From contig JAZKHE010000003.1 of assembly GCA_040385525.1 (NCBI GenBank), positions 1-64,000 on the forward strand: a stretch of 64,000 nucleotides of DNA, in the 5' to 3' direction. Made by a program: the position numbers and the translations under genes. Source of the stretch: JAZKHE01 sp040385525 (GTDB lineage Bacteria > Bacteroidota > Bacteroidia > UBA4408). Shown in pieces: positions 9,251 through 18,087 of the stretch. Positions within the stretch are counted from its first letter, which is position 1. Every line of letters begins with the position of its first letter. The notes under the pieces were generated by a model. That model was given only the letters and a program-made list of their open reading frames with translations. It was not told the DNA's origin and did no database searches.

Positions 9251-11779
9251 ATGAGGATATATAGTTTATTGCTTTTTTTTGTACTACTCTTTTCTATTGC
9301 TACAGCGCAGAATATTGATTCGCTTAAAATAGAACTTAAAAATGCAAAGCACGATACAACCCGTTGCAATTTATTAAACTTACTTGTTGAAGTAGAGCCT
9401 GATGAAAATGTTTGGCCAGAATACAATCTTAAATTAAAAGAGTTAAGTCAAAGAAATTTAAAAATCTACAATGCAAATCATCCCTTACATAAATTTTTTC
9501 TAAAACATTATGCGGTTTCAATTTCTAATGATGGCTATTTTGAATTATCAAATAATGAAAACGAAAAAGCAATTAAACTTTTGTTAGAGAGTTTAAAAAT
9601 TCAAGAAAAAATTAATGATAAACTAGGAATCTCAACCACATTAAGCAATTTAGGTTCTGCTTATCAAAACATAGGTAAAAGTGATGAAGCACTTGAGATG
9701 TATAAAAAATCGCTAAAATTAAGCGAAGAAATAGATTATAAAGAAGGTATTGCAATTGCAATTAATAATTTAGGATTGTTATATAGTTCAACAGGCGAAA
9801 TAGATAAAGCTATTGATTATTTTATTAAAAGTTTGATAATGGATGTTGAGCTTAAAAATAAAAATGGCGAAGCTGTTTCATTAAACAACATTGGTTATAT
9901 GTACCAAGTGCAGGGTAATTCTGCCAAAGCACTATACTATTACAACAAAAGTTTAGCAATAAGAAAAGAGCAGAATGATATTGTTGGCTTAGCTATACTT
10001 TATAATAATATTGGGTTAATTTATAACAATATGGGAGATATCCCTAAAGCGTTAGAATTTCTTAATCAGAGTTTAAAATTTGAGGAACAATTAAAAAATA
10101 AAAAAGGTATTGCTTCAACGCAAGGTAATATTGGTAAATTATACAAGCAACTTAAAGACAATAGCAAAGCACTCGAGTATTTTAAAAAATCGTTAGCAAT
10201 TAATACCGAAATTAATAATTTAGAAGGTTTGTCAATTTCTTATGGAAATATTGGCGATGCTTATTTCGATAATGGAGACACTGAAAAAGCTTTACAATGT
10301 TTTACAAAAGCATTAAAATTAAATCAAGAAATTAACGATAAAAGCGGTATTGCAACTTCTTTAAATGATATAGGAAACGTTTATAAAACCAAAGCTAATT
10401 ATGCAATTGCATTAGATTATTTTCTTAAAAGTTTAAAAATGAAAGAAGAAATCAATGACAAAGAAGGTATGTCTGTTTCTTTAAATTGTATTTCGGAAGT
10501 TATGTTAGCACAGAATAAAATAAATGAAGCGCTTAGTTACGCAACTCGCAGTATATCTATTGCAAAAGATATTGGTTATCCAGAAGATATTAAAAAAGCA
10601 AGTAAAATTTTGAGCATTATTTATGCTAAAAAAGGCGATTATAAAAATGCCTATCAAATGCAAGTTTTGTTTAAGCAAATGGATGATAGTATTCATAACG
10701 AAACAAATAGAAAAATATCTATGCAGCAAAGTTTTCAATACGAGTATGATAAAAAAGCTGCGGCAGATAGTGTAAAAGTTGCCGAGCAAAAAAAAGTATT
10801 TGATGCTGAAATGAAACAAGGTAAAACACAGCGCACAGCATTGTTTGCGGGTATTGGTTTAATTGCATTGTTTTCTATATTTATGTATAATCGCTTTAGA
10901 GTTACCAATAAACAAAAAGCCATTATTGAATTACAAAAAATAGAAGTTGATAAACAAAGAGAGTTAGCAGATAGTAGAAGAGAAATTGCCGAAGCGCACA
11001 AACAAATTATACAAGCAAAACAAAAAGAAATATTAGATAGTATTCATTACGCCAAACGTATTCAGCAAGCTATGCTAACGAGTGAAGAGTACATTAACAA
11101 AAATTTTAATGCAGAATACTTTATATTTTATCAACCAAAAGATATTGTAAGTGGCGATTTTTATTGGGCAGCTTCGCACAATAAAAAATTTTATATTGCG
11201 ACGGGAGATTGTACAGGGCATGGTGTTCCTGGAGCTTTTATGAGTTTGTTGAATATTAATTTTTTAAACGAAAACGTAATTGAACGAAATATTATTGAGC
11301 CCGCACAAATATTAAACGAACAACGACGATCTATTATTAAATCCTTAAATCCTAAAGGAACTGAGAACTCTAAAGATGGAATGGATTGTATTTTATGTGC
11401 TTTCGATTTGAATAATTCTTCGCTTCAATTTGCTGCTGCTAACAATCCTTTGTGGTTGGTACGAGATAATAAACTATCTATTTTTAAAGCAGATAAAATG
11501 CCTGTTGGTAAATACGAAGAAGATTCGAAAGATTTTACACCACAAAATATTGATATTAAAAAAGGTGATGTTATTTATACATTTACTGATGGTTATGCAG
11601 ATCAATTTGGTGGCGAAGCAGGTAAAAAATTCAAGTACAAAAGATTAGAAAAATGGGTAATAGAAAATCATCAATTACCTATGAACAAACAGCGCGAAGC
11701 ACTTGCTACATTAATAAACGAGTGGAAAGGCGCTAACGAACAAGTAGATGATATTTTAATGATTGGCGTTAAAATTTAG
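9251..11779 (+). CDS. TPR-SpoIIE membrane-bound PP2C-like phosphatase
   Basis: This 842-residue sensor-phosphatase has a signal peptide (1-19), eight TPRs with an exact 40-residue period (about 114-435; recurring SLKIxEEINDKxGIA), one transmembrane helix (529-548), a coiled coil (about 555-600) and a C-terminal SpoIIE/PP2C phosphatase domain (about 615-842). Metal-binding acidic residues are visible in SGDFYW, GDCTGHGVPGAFMS, TDGYADQFGG and QVDDILMIG. The TPR part is probably periplasmic and the phosphatase cytoplasmic, acting on a phosphoprotein such as an anti-anti-sigma factor, though none is encoded nearby. Its stop overlaps the convergent TonB receptor gene by 11 bp. A paralogue lies at 28981-31203. 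Confidence 0.9.
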   Translation: MRIYSLLLFFVLLFSIATAQNIDSLKIELKNAKHDTTRCNLLNLLVEVEPDENVWPEYNLKLKELSQRNLKIYNANHPLHKFFLKHYAVSISNDGYFELSNNENEKAIKLLLESLKIQEKINDKLGISTTLSNLGSAYQNIGKSDEALEMYKKSLKLSEEIDYKEGIAIAINNLGLLYSSTGEIDKAIDYFIKSLIMDVELKNKNGEAVSLNNIGYMYQVQGNSAKALYYYNKSLAIRKEQNDIVGLAILYNNIGLIYNNMGDIPKALEFLNQSLKFEEQLKNKKGIASTQGNIGKLYKQLKDNSKALEYFKKSLAINTEINNLEGLSISYGNIGDAYFDNGDTEKALQCFTKALKLNQEINDKSGIATSLNDIGNVYKTKANYAIALDYFLKSLKMKEEINDKEGMSVSLNCISEVMLAQNKINEALSYATRSISIAKDIGYPEDIKKASKILSIIYAKKGDYKNAYQMQVLFKQMDDSIHNETNRKISMQQSFQYEYDKKAAADSVKVAEQKKVFDAEMKQGKTQRTALFAGIGLIALFSIFMYNRFRVTNKQKAIIELQKIEVDKQRELADSRREIAEAHKQIIQAKQKEILDSIHYAKRIQQAMLTSEEYINKNFNAEYFIFYQPKDIVSGDFYWAASHNKKFYIATGDCTGHGVPGAFMSLLNINFLNENVIERNIIEPAQILNEQRRSIIKSLNPKGTENSKDGMDCILCAFDLNNSSLQFAAANNPLWLVRDNKLSIFKADKMPVGKYEEDSKDFTPQNIDIKKGDVIYTFTDGYADQFGGEAGKKFKYKRLEKWVIENHQLPMNKQREALATLINEWKGANEQVDDILMIGVKI

Positions 11780-14246
11780 CGGTTAGCTTTAAATTTATTC
11801 GGCGGTTAGTTAGGTAGTTGGGTATAGCGTATTGATTATTAGAAATATCTTTTACCCACATATACGACACCGTATTTTGTATGCCCAACAAATTAAAAAC
11901 TTCTAAACTTAAAATTATACTTTTAAAATTTCTAAATGGATTGTTTGGTTTTAACTCTTTATCTTCTGCTTTTAAAACTTTACTAAAGCCAATGTCAACT
12001 CTTCTGTACGGACGCATTCTTAAAGTGTCTTTATATCTATCGTAGCTTGGTGGACCAAATGGTAGCGGTGCACCAACAAGCACTGTTAAATTCATTTTAT
12101 AACTCGGGAATTTAGGAATATAATCTTGAAAGAAAATAGCAAATGTAAATCGTTGGTCTGTTGGTCGTGGAATATAACCTGGTTCAGTTCGAATGCTGTC
12201 AACAGCAACAGCATTGGTTGTGTAGCCATTTCTAATGGTATCGCCATCACTGTTTAAGTAGGTATAAAAAAAGTCGTTTTTAATATCTTCTTGCGTTTTC
12301 ATTATAGATAAGCTCATCCACGATTCAACTCCTTTTATAAATTCGCCATTTACTTTTAAATCAACACCTCGCGCATATCCCTTGGCGTTATTTTGTGCGT
12401 AATACCTTATTCTAACGTTGTCAATTTCATACGGAATAATATTGTCTAGATATTTGTAATACGTTTCTGCAATTAATTTAAACGGACGATTCCACGCTGT
12501 AAAATTATAATCAGCTGCAACAATAAAATGAATAGAAGTTTGTGCTTTTAAGTTGTAATTCAGTTGTCCGTCAAAACCTCTCAGCTCTCTGTAAAATGGT
12601 GGTTGGTAGTAATAACCCGTTGAAAAACGAAATAAAATATCTGGTTTTATATTTGGAATAATTGTGAAACTAGCACGCGGACTAAACAACAACTGATTGT
12701 TTAAATCCCAGTAATTGGCACGCGCACCAATAGTTAGCGAGTAATCGGTTGAGTCGCCCCAGTTCCAAGTATTTTGAACGTAGCCAGTAGTTCGGTTTGA
12801 GTTAATGCTTATATCTTGTTTTATTACATCTTGCAAATCAATTGTAAGCGGATTTCCAACAGGAATTGCATACCCCACAGAATCTATCAAACGCCACTCA
12901 CTTAATTTATCCTGAATATTTTCGTTTTGATATTTTACGCCCCATTTTAAATTTTTGTTTACGCCAACATGCGAAACGTTAATTACTCGTGAGTTTAAAT
13001 AATTTCTTCCATGTCGCAAATCACCACCAGCATTATTTTCAGAAATTACTTCCCCAAAATTATTTTTAGAAAAATCGGTTTCTAATTCACCAATAAAATA
13101 TTCTGCGCTTACATCGTATGTTTCAGATTCGCTCGATTGAAAAGCCGATGCAATTAACTTTAGTTTTGTATCATTATTAGGTTTATAAATTGCTGATACA
13201 GCTGCTAAGCCAGTTTCGAAGTTAGATATTTCTTGTCCATCAAAATAAACGCGTAATTGTTTTGCTTTGTTTACGGTGCCAAATGTAGCTAATCTACTTT
13301 CAGGAATCATTTGGTATTTGTTACGCGCATAATTTCCTAAAACTTCAATACTAAACTCAGGCGTAAAATCGTAATTCATTAATAGCTGAGCATCTGTAAA
13401 GCTTGGTTTGTAATCACCTTGTACATCTATCGATTTTAAAATGTATTGGTTTGAGCGTTGACGAATTCCTGTTATCCACGAAAAACGTTTGCTTTTATTT
13501 GTACCTTCTAAATGCACTGCTGCATCTAAAAAACTACCACTTACCGAACCCGAAAATTCTTTTGGTCTGCGATATTGCACATCTAAAACCGATGCCATTT
13601 TATCTCCATATTTCGCATCAAATCCGCCTGCAGAAAATAATATGGACGAAACCATATCTGGATTAATAAAACTTAAACCTTCTTGCTGACCGCTACGAAC
13701 CAAAAACGGACGATAAATTTCTATATCGTTTACATAGACTAAATTTTCATCAAAGTTTCCACCACGCACATTATATTGCGAGCTTAATTCGTTGTTTGAT
13801 GAAACGCCAGGTAATGTTTTTAAAAGTGCTTCAACACTATTGTTTACGCTTGGCAAATTAGAAATTAATTTTGGGTCTAAACGTTTTAAACCTTCTCTGC
13901 GCGATGCTTTATCTTCAATAGTAACTTCGGTTATTTCTTGTGTTTTTTTCTCAAACTGAATTTCAATTGTTTCGTTTAAAGTCGCATCTTCTAAATTAAT
14001 TGCTTTTGTTTTGTAACCTAAAAACGAAACGGTTATTTTGTTTTTATTGTTTTTTACCGAAACGTTTGCACTTCCATTTTTATCAGTAAACCCAATGTTT
14101 TTTCCGTTTTCTGAAATCGATGCTCCTTCAACTGGCGTTTGTGAAAATGCGTCGATTACTTTTATACTAAGTTTTGTTTCTTGAGCTAAACTCAAAAAGG
14201 GAATTAAAAAAAGTAAAAATAAAATTTGAATTTTTAAAAAACGCAT
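11769..14246 (-). CDS. TonB-dependent outer-membrane receptor
   Basis: This 825-residue outer-membrane transporter has a signal peptide (about 1-21), a carboxypeptidase-regulatory-like domain (about 24-110, VEGASISENGKNIGFTDKNG), a TonB plug domain (about 120-230, with LLKTLPGVSSNNELSSQYN and VRGGNFDENLVYVNDI) and a beta-barrel ending in an aromatic residue (RINLKLTAKF). It should import a substrate using TonB-ExbBD energy. No SusD-like partner is adjacent, so a glycan role is not supported; a metal chelate or peptide is possible. The small carboxypeptidase-like protein gene at 14296 lies directly upstream on the same strand. Confidence 0.9.
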   Translation of the reverse strand: MRFLKIQILFLLFLIPFLSLAQETKLSIKVIDAFSQTPVEGASISENGKNIGFTDKNGSANVSVKNNKNKITVSFLGYKTKAINLEDATLNETIEIQFEKKTQEITEVTIEDKASRREGLKRLDPKLISNLPSVNNSVEALLKTLPGVSSNNELSSQYNVRGGNFDENLVYVNDIEIYRPFLVRSGQQEGLSFINPDMVSSILFSAGGFDAKYGDKMASVLDVQYRRPKEFSGSVSGSFLDAAVHLEGTNKSKRFSWITGIRQRSNQYILKSIDVQGDYKPSFTDAQLLMNYDFTPEFSIEVLGNYARNKYQMIPESRLATFGTVNKAKQLRVYFDGQEISNFETGLAAVSAIYKPNNDTKLKLIASAFQSSESETYDVSAEYFIGELETDFSKNNFGEVISENNAGGDLRHGRNYLNSRVINVSHVGVNKNLKWGVKYQNENIQDKLSEWRLIDSVGYAIPVGNPLTIDLQDVIKQDISINSNRTTGYVQNTWNWGDSTDYSLTIGARANYWDLNNQLLFSPRASFTIIPNIKPDILFRFSTGYYYQPPFYRELRGFDGQLNYNLKAQTSIHFIVAADYNFTAWNRPFKLIAETYYKYLDNIIPYEIDNVRIRYYAQNNAKGYARGVDLKVNGEFIKGVESWMSLSIMKTQEDIKNDFFYTYLNSDGDTIRNGYTTNAVAVDSIRTEPGYIPRPTDQRFTFAIFFQDYIPKFPSYKMNLTVLVGAPLPFGPPSYDRYKDTLRMRPYRRVDIGFSKVLKAEDKELKPNNPFRNFKSIILSLEVFNLLGIQNTVSYMWVKDISNNQYAIPNYLTNRRINLKLTAKF

Positions 14247-14295
14247 ACAAGTAAATAGAACAAAAAAAAGACGTATTTATTGTATGATTGGCAGA

Positions 14296-14967
14296 TTATT
14301 TAGCATAATCGTCCTCCTGCTCTTCGGGTTTTTCTTTGCCAGTAGGAGCAAAGTCCCCACGTTTCCAAGCTTTTACAAATTGTGCCCAAGCTAAAGGATT
14401 TAACAAATTGTTTGGTGGCAATTGTCCTGCGTAATACAGTTTGCTATAGGTTTGTTGCATTACAAACTTTTGATTCATAGTGCCATCCATTGGTAAACTG
14501 CTTGCCATTTCTTTCATTTCGGCACGAGCTAAATTTTTGCGAGCACGTTCTAAATCATCATCAGGAATATTGGTAGTTAAAAATGCTCGTTTAAATTGTT
14601 CGCGGGTAGGCCACGGATAAATTACACTTTCTTTTAGCATAATGGTATCGCTATTCATAACCTGAATTAATGAATATCTGTTTTCTCTCATAGAATCGGG
14701 AATAGAAAAACGAGATGTTTTGTAACCCACTGCACTAAAATTAATTACATCGCTTTCTTGCGCCACAAACGAAAAATAGCCGTAGTAATCGCTCACAGTT
14801 CCATGATTAGTTCCTTTAATGATAATGTTTACAAAGGGCACAGGCACAAGGCTATCGGCACTAACAACTACACCCGAAAATTGAATTAATTTTTTTTCTT
14901 TTGTTTGTTGCGAAAAAGCAGAAAAACTAATGGAAATTAAACAAAAGAAAATAAATAAAAATCGCAT
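14296..14967 (-). CDS. exported carboxypeptidase-regulatory-like domain protein
   Basis: This 223-residue protein has a signal peptide (MRFLFIFFCLISISFSAFS) and one carboxypeptidase-regulatory-like beta-sandwich (about 28-110: FSGVVVSADSLVPVPFVNII, then GTVSDYYGYFSF and INFSAVGYKTS), followed by a helical charged tail. Such stand-alone domains are common in Bacteroidota envelopes and resemble the N-terminal extension of TonB receptors. It lies 49 nt upstream of the receptor gene and may be co-expressed with it. A similar architecture occurs at 21624-22346. The molecular role is unknown. Confidence 0.8.
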   Translation of the reverse strand: MRFLFIFFCLISISFSAFSQQTKEKKLIQFSGVVVSADSLVPVPFVNIIIKGTNHGTVSDYYGYFSFVAQESDVINFSAVGYKTSRFSIPDSMRENRYSLIQVMNSDTIMLKESVIYPWPTREQFKRAFLTTNIPDDDLERARKNLARAEMKEMASSLPMDGTMNQKFVMQQTYSKLYYAGQLPPNNLLNPLAWAQFVKAWKRGDFAPTGKEKPEEQEDDYAK

Positions 14968-15039
14968 AGCAAATGTTTTTGTAAAGGTAATAAAAATGAG
15001 GGTTGATGTAAAACATTAAACGAATTGATTTAATATGTC

Positions 15040-15198
15040 GCACCTACGGCGCTTAACTCACTTATATGTTATTTCTACCAACATTTTGTTCCTACGGAAC
15101 TTCAATTTTAGAAAAGTGCAAAGGAAATTGTTTTGAAACTCCGTATGAGTGAGCTATCTATAGAAATTAAATTTTAGGTTGTTAAGCTCCGTAGGAGC
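15040..15198. repeat. cluster of short palindromes (REP-like)
   Basis: This intergenic stretch contains four related hairpins built on CCTACGG/CCGTAGG: GCACCTACGGCGC (15040-15052), GTTCCTACGGAAC (15088-15100), ACTCCGTATGAGT (about 15139-15151) and GCTCCGTAGGAGC (15186-15198). TTTCTACCAACATTTTGTTCC surrounds the second; I recall similar intergenic repeats from other Bacteroidota. It lies between the gene ending at 14296 and trmN, with no open frame. Confidence 0.7.
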
Positions 15199-15247
15199 GA
15201 GCTCTTTTTAACTCTGCACTTTTAACTCTCAACTCTTAATTCTCAAC

Positions 15248-15961
15248 TCAAAAATACAAGTAATAGTCTTTTGTAAGTTCAATATATTCTGCGGTATACG
15301 CATGCCTATCGTTTTTTTCGATTACGAGTTCCGTTTCAATTAGCTTTTTGTTTTGTTTTTCAAACTGCATAATAAACCGTTTTTCCGTTTTTTCTTTTTT
15401 GGTTTTTATTAAGGTTAGTTTGGTTAAATAAAGGTTGTTGGCACAAGCTAACTCTCTTAATTTATAACCTTCTGTAACGGGCATAATCACACAAAATGCT
15501 CCATTTTCATCTAATAAATTTAATACACCTTTAATAAGCTCGCTAAACGGTAATTGATCAGCATGGCGCGCTGAGTTACGCGCTTCGGCATTCGATTTAA
15601 ACGAATCGACAAAGTATGGAGGATTACTAACTATTAAATCGTATTTGTGCGTAGCGTTTTTACTAAAATCTTGTAGGGAAGTATGATGCACATATACTCT
15701 ATCTTTCCATTTACTGGCAGCTACATTTTCGGTGGCTTGTTGATAGGCATTTTCATCAATTTCGATAGCATCAACTATGCCTTCGGTTTTTTGCGCAATC
15801 ATTAATGCAATTACGCCCGTGCCCGTACCAATATCTAAAATTGCTTTTGGATTGTTTGGTGTAACCCAAGCGCCAAGCAAAACAGCATCTGTGCCTACTT
15901 TCATAGCACATTTTTCTTGATGAATTGTAAATTGCTTAAAAGCAAATTCTTGGTTTGGCAT
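15248..15961 (-). CDS. trmN6: tRNA1(Val) adenine-N6-methyltransferase, TrmN6/YfiC-like
   Basis: This 237-residue class I SAM methyltransferase carries motif I ILDIGTGTGVIALMIAQ and the amino-methyltransferase motif IV SNPPYF, typical of enzymes that methylate exocyclic nitrogen. The family opening FAFKQFTIHQEKCAMKVGTDAVLLGAW identifies the TrmN6 (YfiC) group, which modifies A37 of tRNA1(Val). It follows rpsP and rimM on the same strand, 58 nt after rimM. The assignment rests on the N-terminal signature plus NPPY. Release-factor methyltransferase PrmC shares NPPY but not the opening. Confidence 0.88.
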   Translation of the reverse strand: MPNQEFAFKQFTIHQEKCAMKVGTDAVLLGAWVTPNNPKAILDIGTGTGVIALMIAQKTEGIVDAIEIDENAYQQATENVAASKWKDRVYVHHTSLQDFSKNATHKYDLIVSNPPYFVDSFKSNAEARNSARHADQLPFSELIKGVLNLLDENGAFCVIMPVTEGYKLRELACANNLYLTKLTLIKTKKEKTEKRFIMQFEKQNKKLIETELVIEKNDRHAYTAEYIELTKDYYLYF

Positions 15962-16019
15962 AAAATAATTACATCAATGCAATTGAAATTGTTATACCAA
16001 TGTACAAAAAAATGTTGAA

Positions 16020-16577
16020 TTACTCCTCTTCGTCTCTATTATTGTTTTGTGGTTGTGTATACAGTTCAATTAGCCCATCGGGTGCTTCAATATGAATTTC
16101 TTTTTTTTCGCGGTCAACATTTTTTATAATGTGATCTAAAACAGGCACTAAAATTTCGATGTAGTTTTGTTTAATTTGCAGTACATCTTGGTAGCTAAAA
16201 TCTAACACTTTTTCTACTGCGCCAATATTTCCGTGTGCGCTATCAATAACGTTAAAACCAATAATTTCGTGGTAATAAAACTTGTTTCCTTTTAATTTAG
16301 GAAGCAAAGTTTCGGGTAAAAACACATTTTTAGTAATTAATCGTTCTGCTTTGGTAATGGAATCTACACCTTCAATTTGAAATTGAATGTATTCGTTATT
16401 TTTAATTACAATGTTTTGTAAAAAATAGGGCACAAGCTGTTTGTTTTCTTCAACAAAAATATGCTCTAGTTTTTTGTAGCGGTTAATATCATCAACATCA
16501 ACTTTAACCGATACAACACCATTTAAACCAATGGTTTTGTGTATAATACCGAAATAAAAATAATCTTTAAATTCCAT
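16020..16577 (-). CDS. rimM: ribosome maturation factor RimM
   Basis: This 185-residue 16S rRNA processing factor has an N-terminal RimM beta-barrel (FGIIHKTIGLNGVVSVKVDV), then a PRC-barrel (about 100-170; KFYYHEIIGFNVID, then DVLQIKQNYIEILVPVLDH). RimM binds the 30S subunit through protein S19 and helps assemble the head domain. It lies downstream of rpsP, as in most bacteria, separated by a hairpin at 16597-16613. Length is normal for the family. Confidence 0.95.
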   Translation of the reverse strand: MEFKDYFYFGIIHKTIGLNGVVSVKVDVDDINRYKKLEHIFVEENKQLVPYFLQNIVIKNNEYIQFQIEGVDSITKAERLITKNVFLPETLLPKLKGNKFYYHEIIGFNVIDSAHGNIGAVEKVLDFSYQDVLQIKQNYIEILVPVLDHIIKNVDREKKEIHIEAPDGLIELYTQPQNNNRDEEE

Positions 16578-16596
16578 AGTAACGAGTAATAAAAAA

Positions 16597-16613
16597 GGCC
16601 GGATAAACCGGCC
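16597..16613 (-). terminator. intercistronic terminator or attenuator, rpsP-rimM
   Basis: GGCCGG-ATAAA-CCGGCC forms a GC-rich 6-bp stem between rpsP and rimM. Reading the minus strand it is followed by a T run (TTTTTTATT), so it can end part of the rpsP transcripts. This would let S16 be made in excess over RimM. Confidence 0.75.
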
Positions 16614-16636
16614 CTTGTTTTATAATAAAAGTAATA

Positions 16637-17161
16637 TTATGCTTCAGCAGAAGGAGTTTCTTCAGCAGCGCTTTCTTCAGCCGGAGCTTCAGTAGCAACA
16701 GCAGCTTCAGCTTTTGCAGCAATAGCTTTTGCTTTAGCTTCGTTTGATGCTTTTTCGGCAGCCATACGTGCTTTATTAGCAGTAACTTGAGCTGTAGATA
16801 AGCCAGAAACTTTACCAGCTATTTTAGAATCTTTTTCGCTAATCCATTTTGCAAATTTAGCATCTGCTTGATCTTGCGTTAAAGCACCTTTTTTAACACC
16901 AACAGCTAAATGTTTTTTTAACATTACGCCTTTGTATTTTAAAATTGCTTCGCATGTTTCTGATGGTTGAGCACCAGTCATAATCCAGTTAAAAGCGCTA
17001 TCAATGTTTAAATCGATAGTTGCAGGGTTTGTAGTAGGATTGTAAGTTCCTAATTTTTCAATAAACTTTCCGTCTCTCGGTGCACGACCGTCCGCAACGA
17101 CAATATGGTAAAAAGGAGCACTTTTTTTTCCATGTCTTTGCAATCTAATTCTTGTTGCCAT
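16637..17161 (-). CDS. rpsP: 30S ribosomal protein bS16 with Ala/Glu-rich extension
   Basis: The first 80 or so residues are canonical bS16 (TRIRLQRHGKKSAPFYHIVV, then DGRAPRDGKFIEKLGTYNP). The protein continues to 174 residues with an Ala/Glu/Lys-rich low-complexity tail (AEAAVATEAPAEESAAEE), about twice the E. coli length. Long tails are usual in Bacteroidota S16. The gene has a near-ideal promoter at 17188-17219 and a hairpin downstream, and heads the rpsP-rimM-trmN6 cluster. Confidence 0.97.
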   Translation of the reverse strand: MATRIRLQRHGKKSAPFYHIVVADGRAPRDGKFIEKLGTYNPTTNPATIDLNIDSAFNWIMTGAQPSETCEAILKYKGVMLKKHLAVGVKKGALTQDQADAKFAKWISEKDSKIAGKVSGLSTAQVTANKARMAAEKASNEAKAKAIAAKAEAAVATEAPAEESAAEETPSAEA

Positions 17162-17187
17162 TTTGTTTTAATTTTTAATTTGGACTG

Positions 17188-17219
17188 CAAATGTATAAAT
17201 TTTAATTTAAAAGCCAAAA
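17188..17219 (-). promoter_or_regulatory. rpsP promoter
   Basis: On the minus strand TTTTG (17219-17215), a 19-nt spacer and TACATTTG (17195-17188) match the Bacteroidota primary sigma consensus (TTTG, 19-21 nt, TAnnTTTG). Transcription would start roughly 20 nt upstream of the rpsP start codon at 17161. It abuts the oppositely oriented promoter at 17223-17255. Confidence 0.75.
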
Positions 17220-17222
17220 TTA

Positions 17223-17255
17223 TTGAGTTTAGAATACAATATTCAACTAATTTTG
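17223..17255 (+). promoter_or_regulatory. promoter of the 17278 membrane-protein gene
   Basis: TTG (17223-17225), a 22-nt spacer and TAATTTTG (17248-17255) match the Bacteroidota -33/-7 consensus with a slightly long spacer. The start codon is 23 nt downstream of the -7 element. It is back to back with the rpsP promoter; the two -33 elements are only 3 bp apart. Confidence 0.6.
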
Positions 17256-17277
17256 CCTTCACAATACTATAACAATT

Positions 17278-17817
17278 ATGCAAAGCTCAAATTCTAAACT
17301 CAGCATTACTAAAAATCAAAACGATACCGAAATTGTTATTACAGGGCATATTAATAAAAAAAAATACACTTTATTGTGGGTTTGGTTGCTTTTATGGACT
17401 TTGTGTGGTATGATTGTTTTTTCGCAATTTTTTGTAAATCACTCTAAAGAAACTAAACTATTTATGTTTGTGTGGGTTATTTTTTGGGTGTATTTTGAAT
17501 ATAAAATTGCTTACGCTTATATGTGGCGCAAAGCAGGTAAAGAAATTATTAGACTTAACCGAGAAGGTATTTCTATTAAAAGAGATATTAATGGAAGTGG
17601 TAAAGAAAAATTTTACTCAAAAGATACCATTAAAGATTTTAAAATAGTTGATTTTAGCAGCAAAAACATTGCTTTGCACATGAATACATCTTTTTGGGCT
17701 GTTGGAGGCGAAACGCTTCGTTTTGATTCGTTTGGTAAAGCCATTGCGTTTGGTATGCAGTTAAGCGAAACCGAAGCTAAAGAAGTGTATAAGCAAATTA
17801 AGTTTGTATTGCGTTAG
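17278..17817 (+). CDS. two-TM membrane protein of unknown function
   Basis: I do not recognise this 179-residue protein. It has two adjacent transmembrane helices (about residues 28-50, LLWVWLLLWTLCGMIVFSQFF, and 58-80, FMFVWVIFWVYFEYKIAYAY, including Trp- and Tyr-rich faces). A C-terminal soluble domain of about 100 residues resembles a PH-like bacterial sandwich (IIRLNREGISIKRDI, then FGMQLSETEAKEVYKQI). It is transcribed divergently from rpsP from its own promoter. No partner gene is evident. Confidence 0.75.
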   Translation: MQSSNSKLSITKNQNDTEIVITGHINKKKYTLLWVWLLLWTLCGMIVFSQFFVNHSKETKLFMFVWVIFWVYFEYKIAYAYMWRKAGKEIIRLNREGISIKRDINGSGKEKFYSKDTIKDFKIVDFSSKNIALHMNTSFWAVGGETLRFDSFGKAIAFGMQLSETEAKEVYKQIKFVLR

Positions 17818-17895
17818 GTTTATCAATTTATTGGATTGTACAATCGCACCAATAGATGATTTCTAAGTATAAAACTACACCTCTAGATATAAACT

Positions 17896-18065
17896 GCAGG
17901 TGCTCTTTTATGTTCATTTTTTGTCTTGACACAAAAAACGAACCAAAAAAAGTCAAGACAAAACGAATGCTTTGCACAAAGCCACTCGCTTTCGCGTTTT
18001 GTCAGGCTAGCGCGCGTCTCTTGAATATAAGTTAATGCTTTGTTCGTAAAGTTTTGTGGTAAATA
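17896..18065. repeat. dispersed ~170-bp palindromic repeat, copy A
   Basis: Nearly identical to copy B at 35626-35792. The core has a 12-bp perfect inverted repeat, TTTTGTCTTGAC (17919-17930) and GTCAAGACAAAA (17952-17963), then GCCACTCGCTTTCGCGTTTTG and a GCGCG-rich tail ending near TTTTGTGGTA. Short open frames in it look like chance frames, as copy B breaks them differently. It lies between two convergent genes. Similar intergenic repeats are common in Bacteroidota in my recollection. Confidence 0.8.
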
Positions 18066-18087
18066 TGCTAACAAAAAGTTCTAATAT

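Noticed and set aside
9590..10560. Tandem 120-bp DNA repeat resembling a satellite or CRISPR-like array
   Set aside because: The period equals 40 codons and encodes TPRs in frame; there are no spacers.
11430..11648. Small open frame inside the SpoIIE domain, and other antisense frames within large genes
   Set aside because: They lie fully inside well-supported genes in another frame and have no recognisable protein features.
17883..18074. Short open frame inside the palindromic repeat (and similar frames at 35560-35815)
   Set aside because: The two copies of the repeat carry indels and substitutions that do not preserve any shared frame; the conserved feature is the inverted repeat, not a protein.
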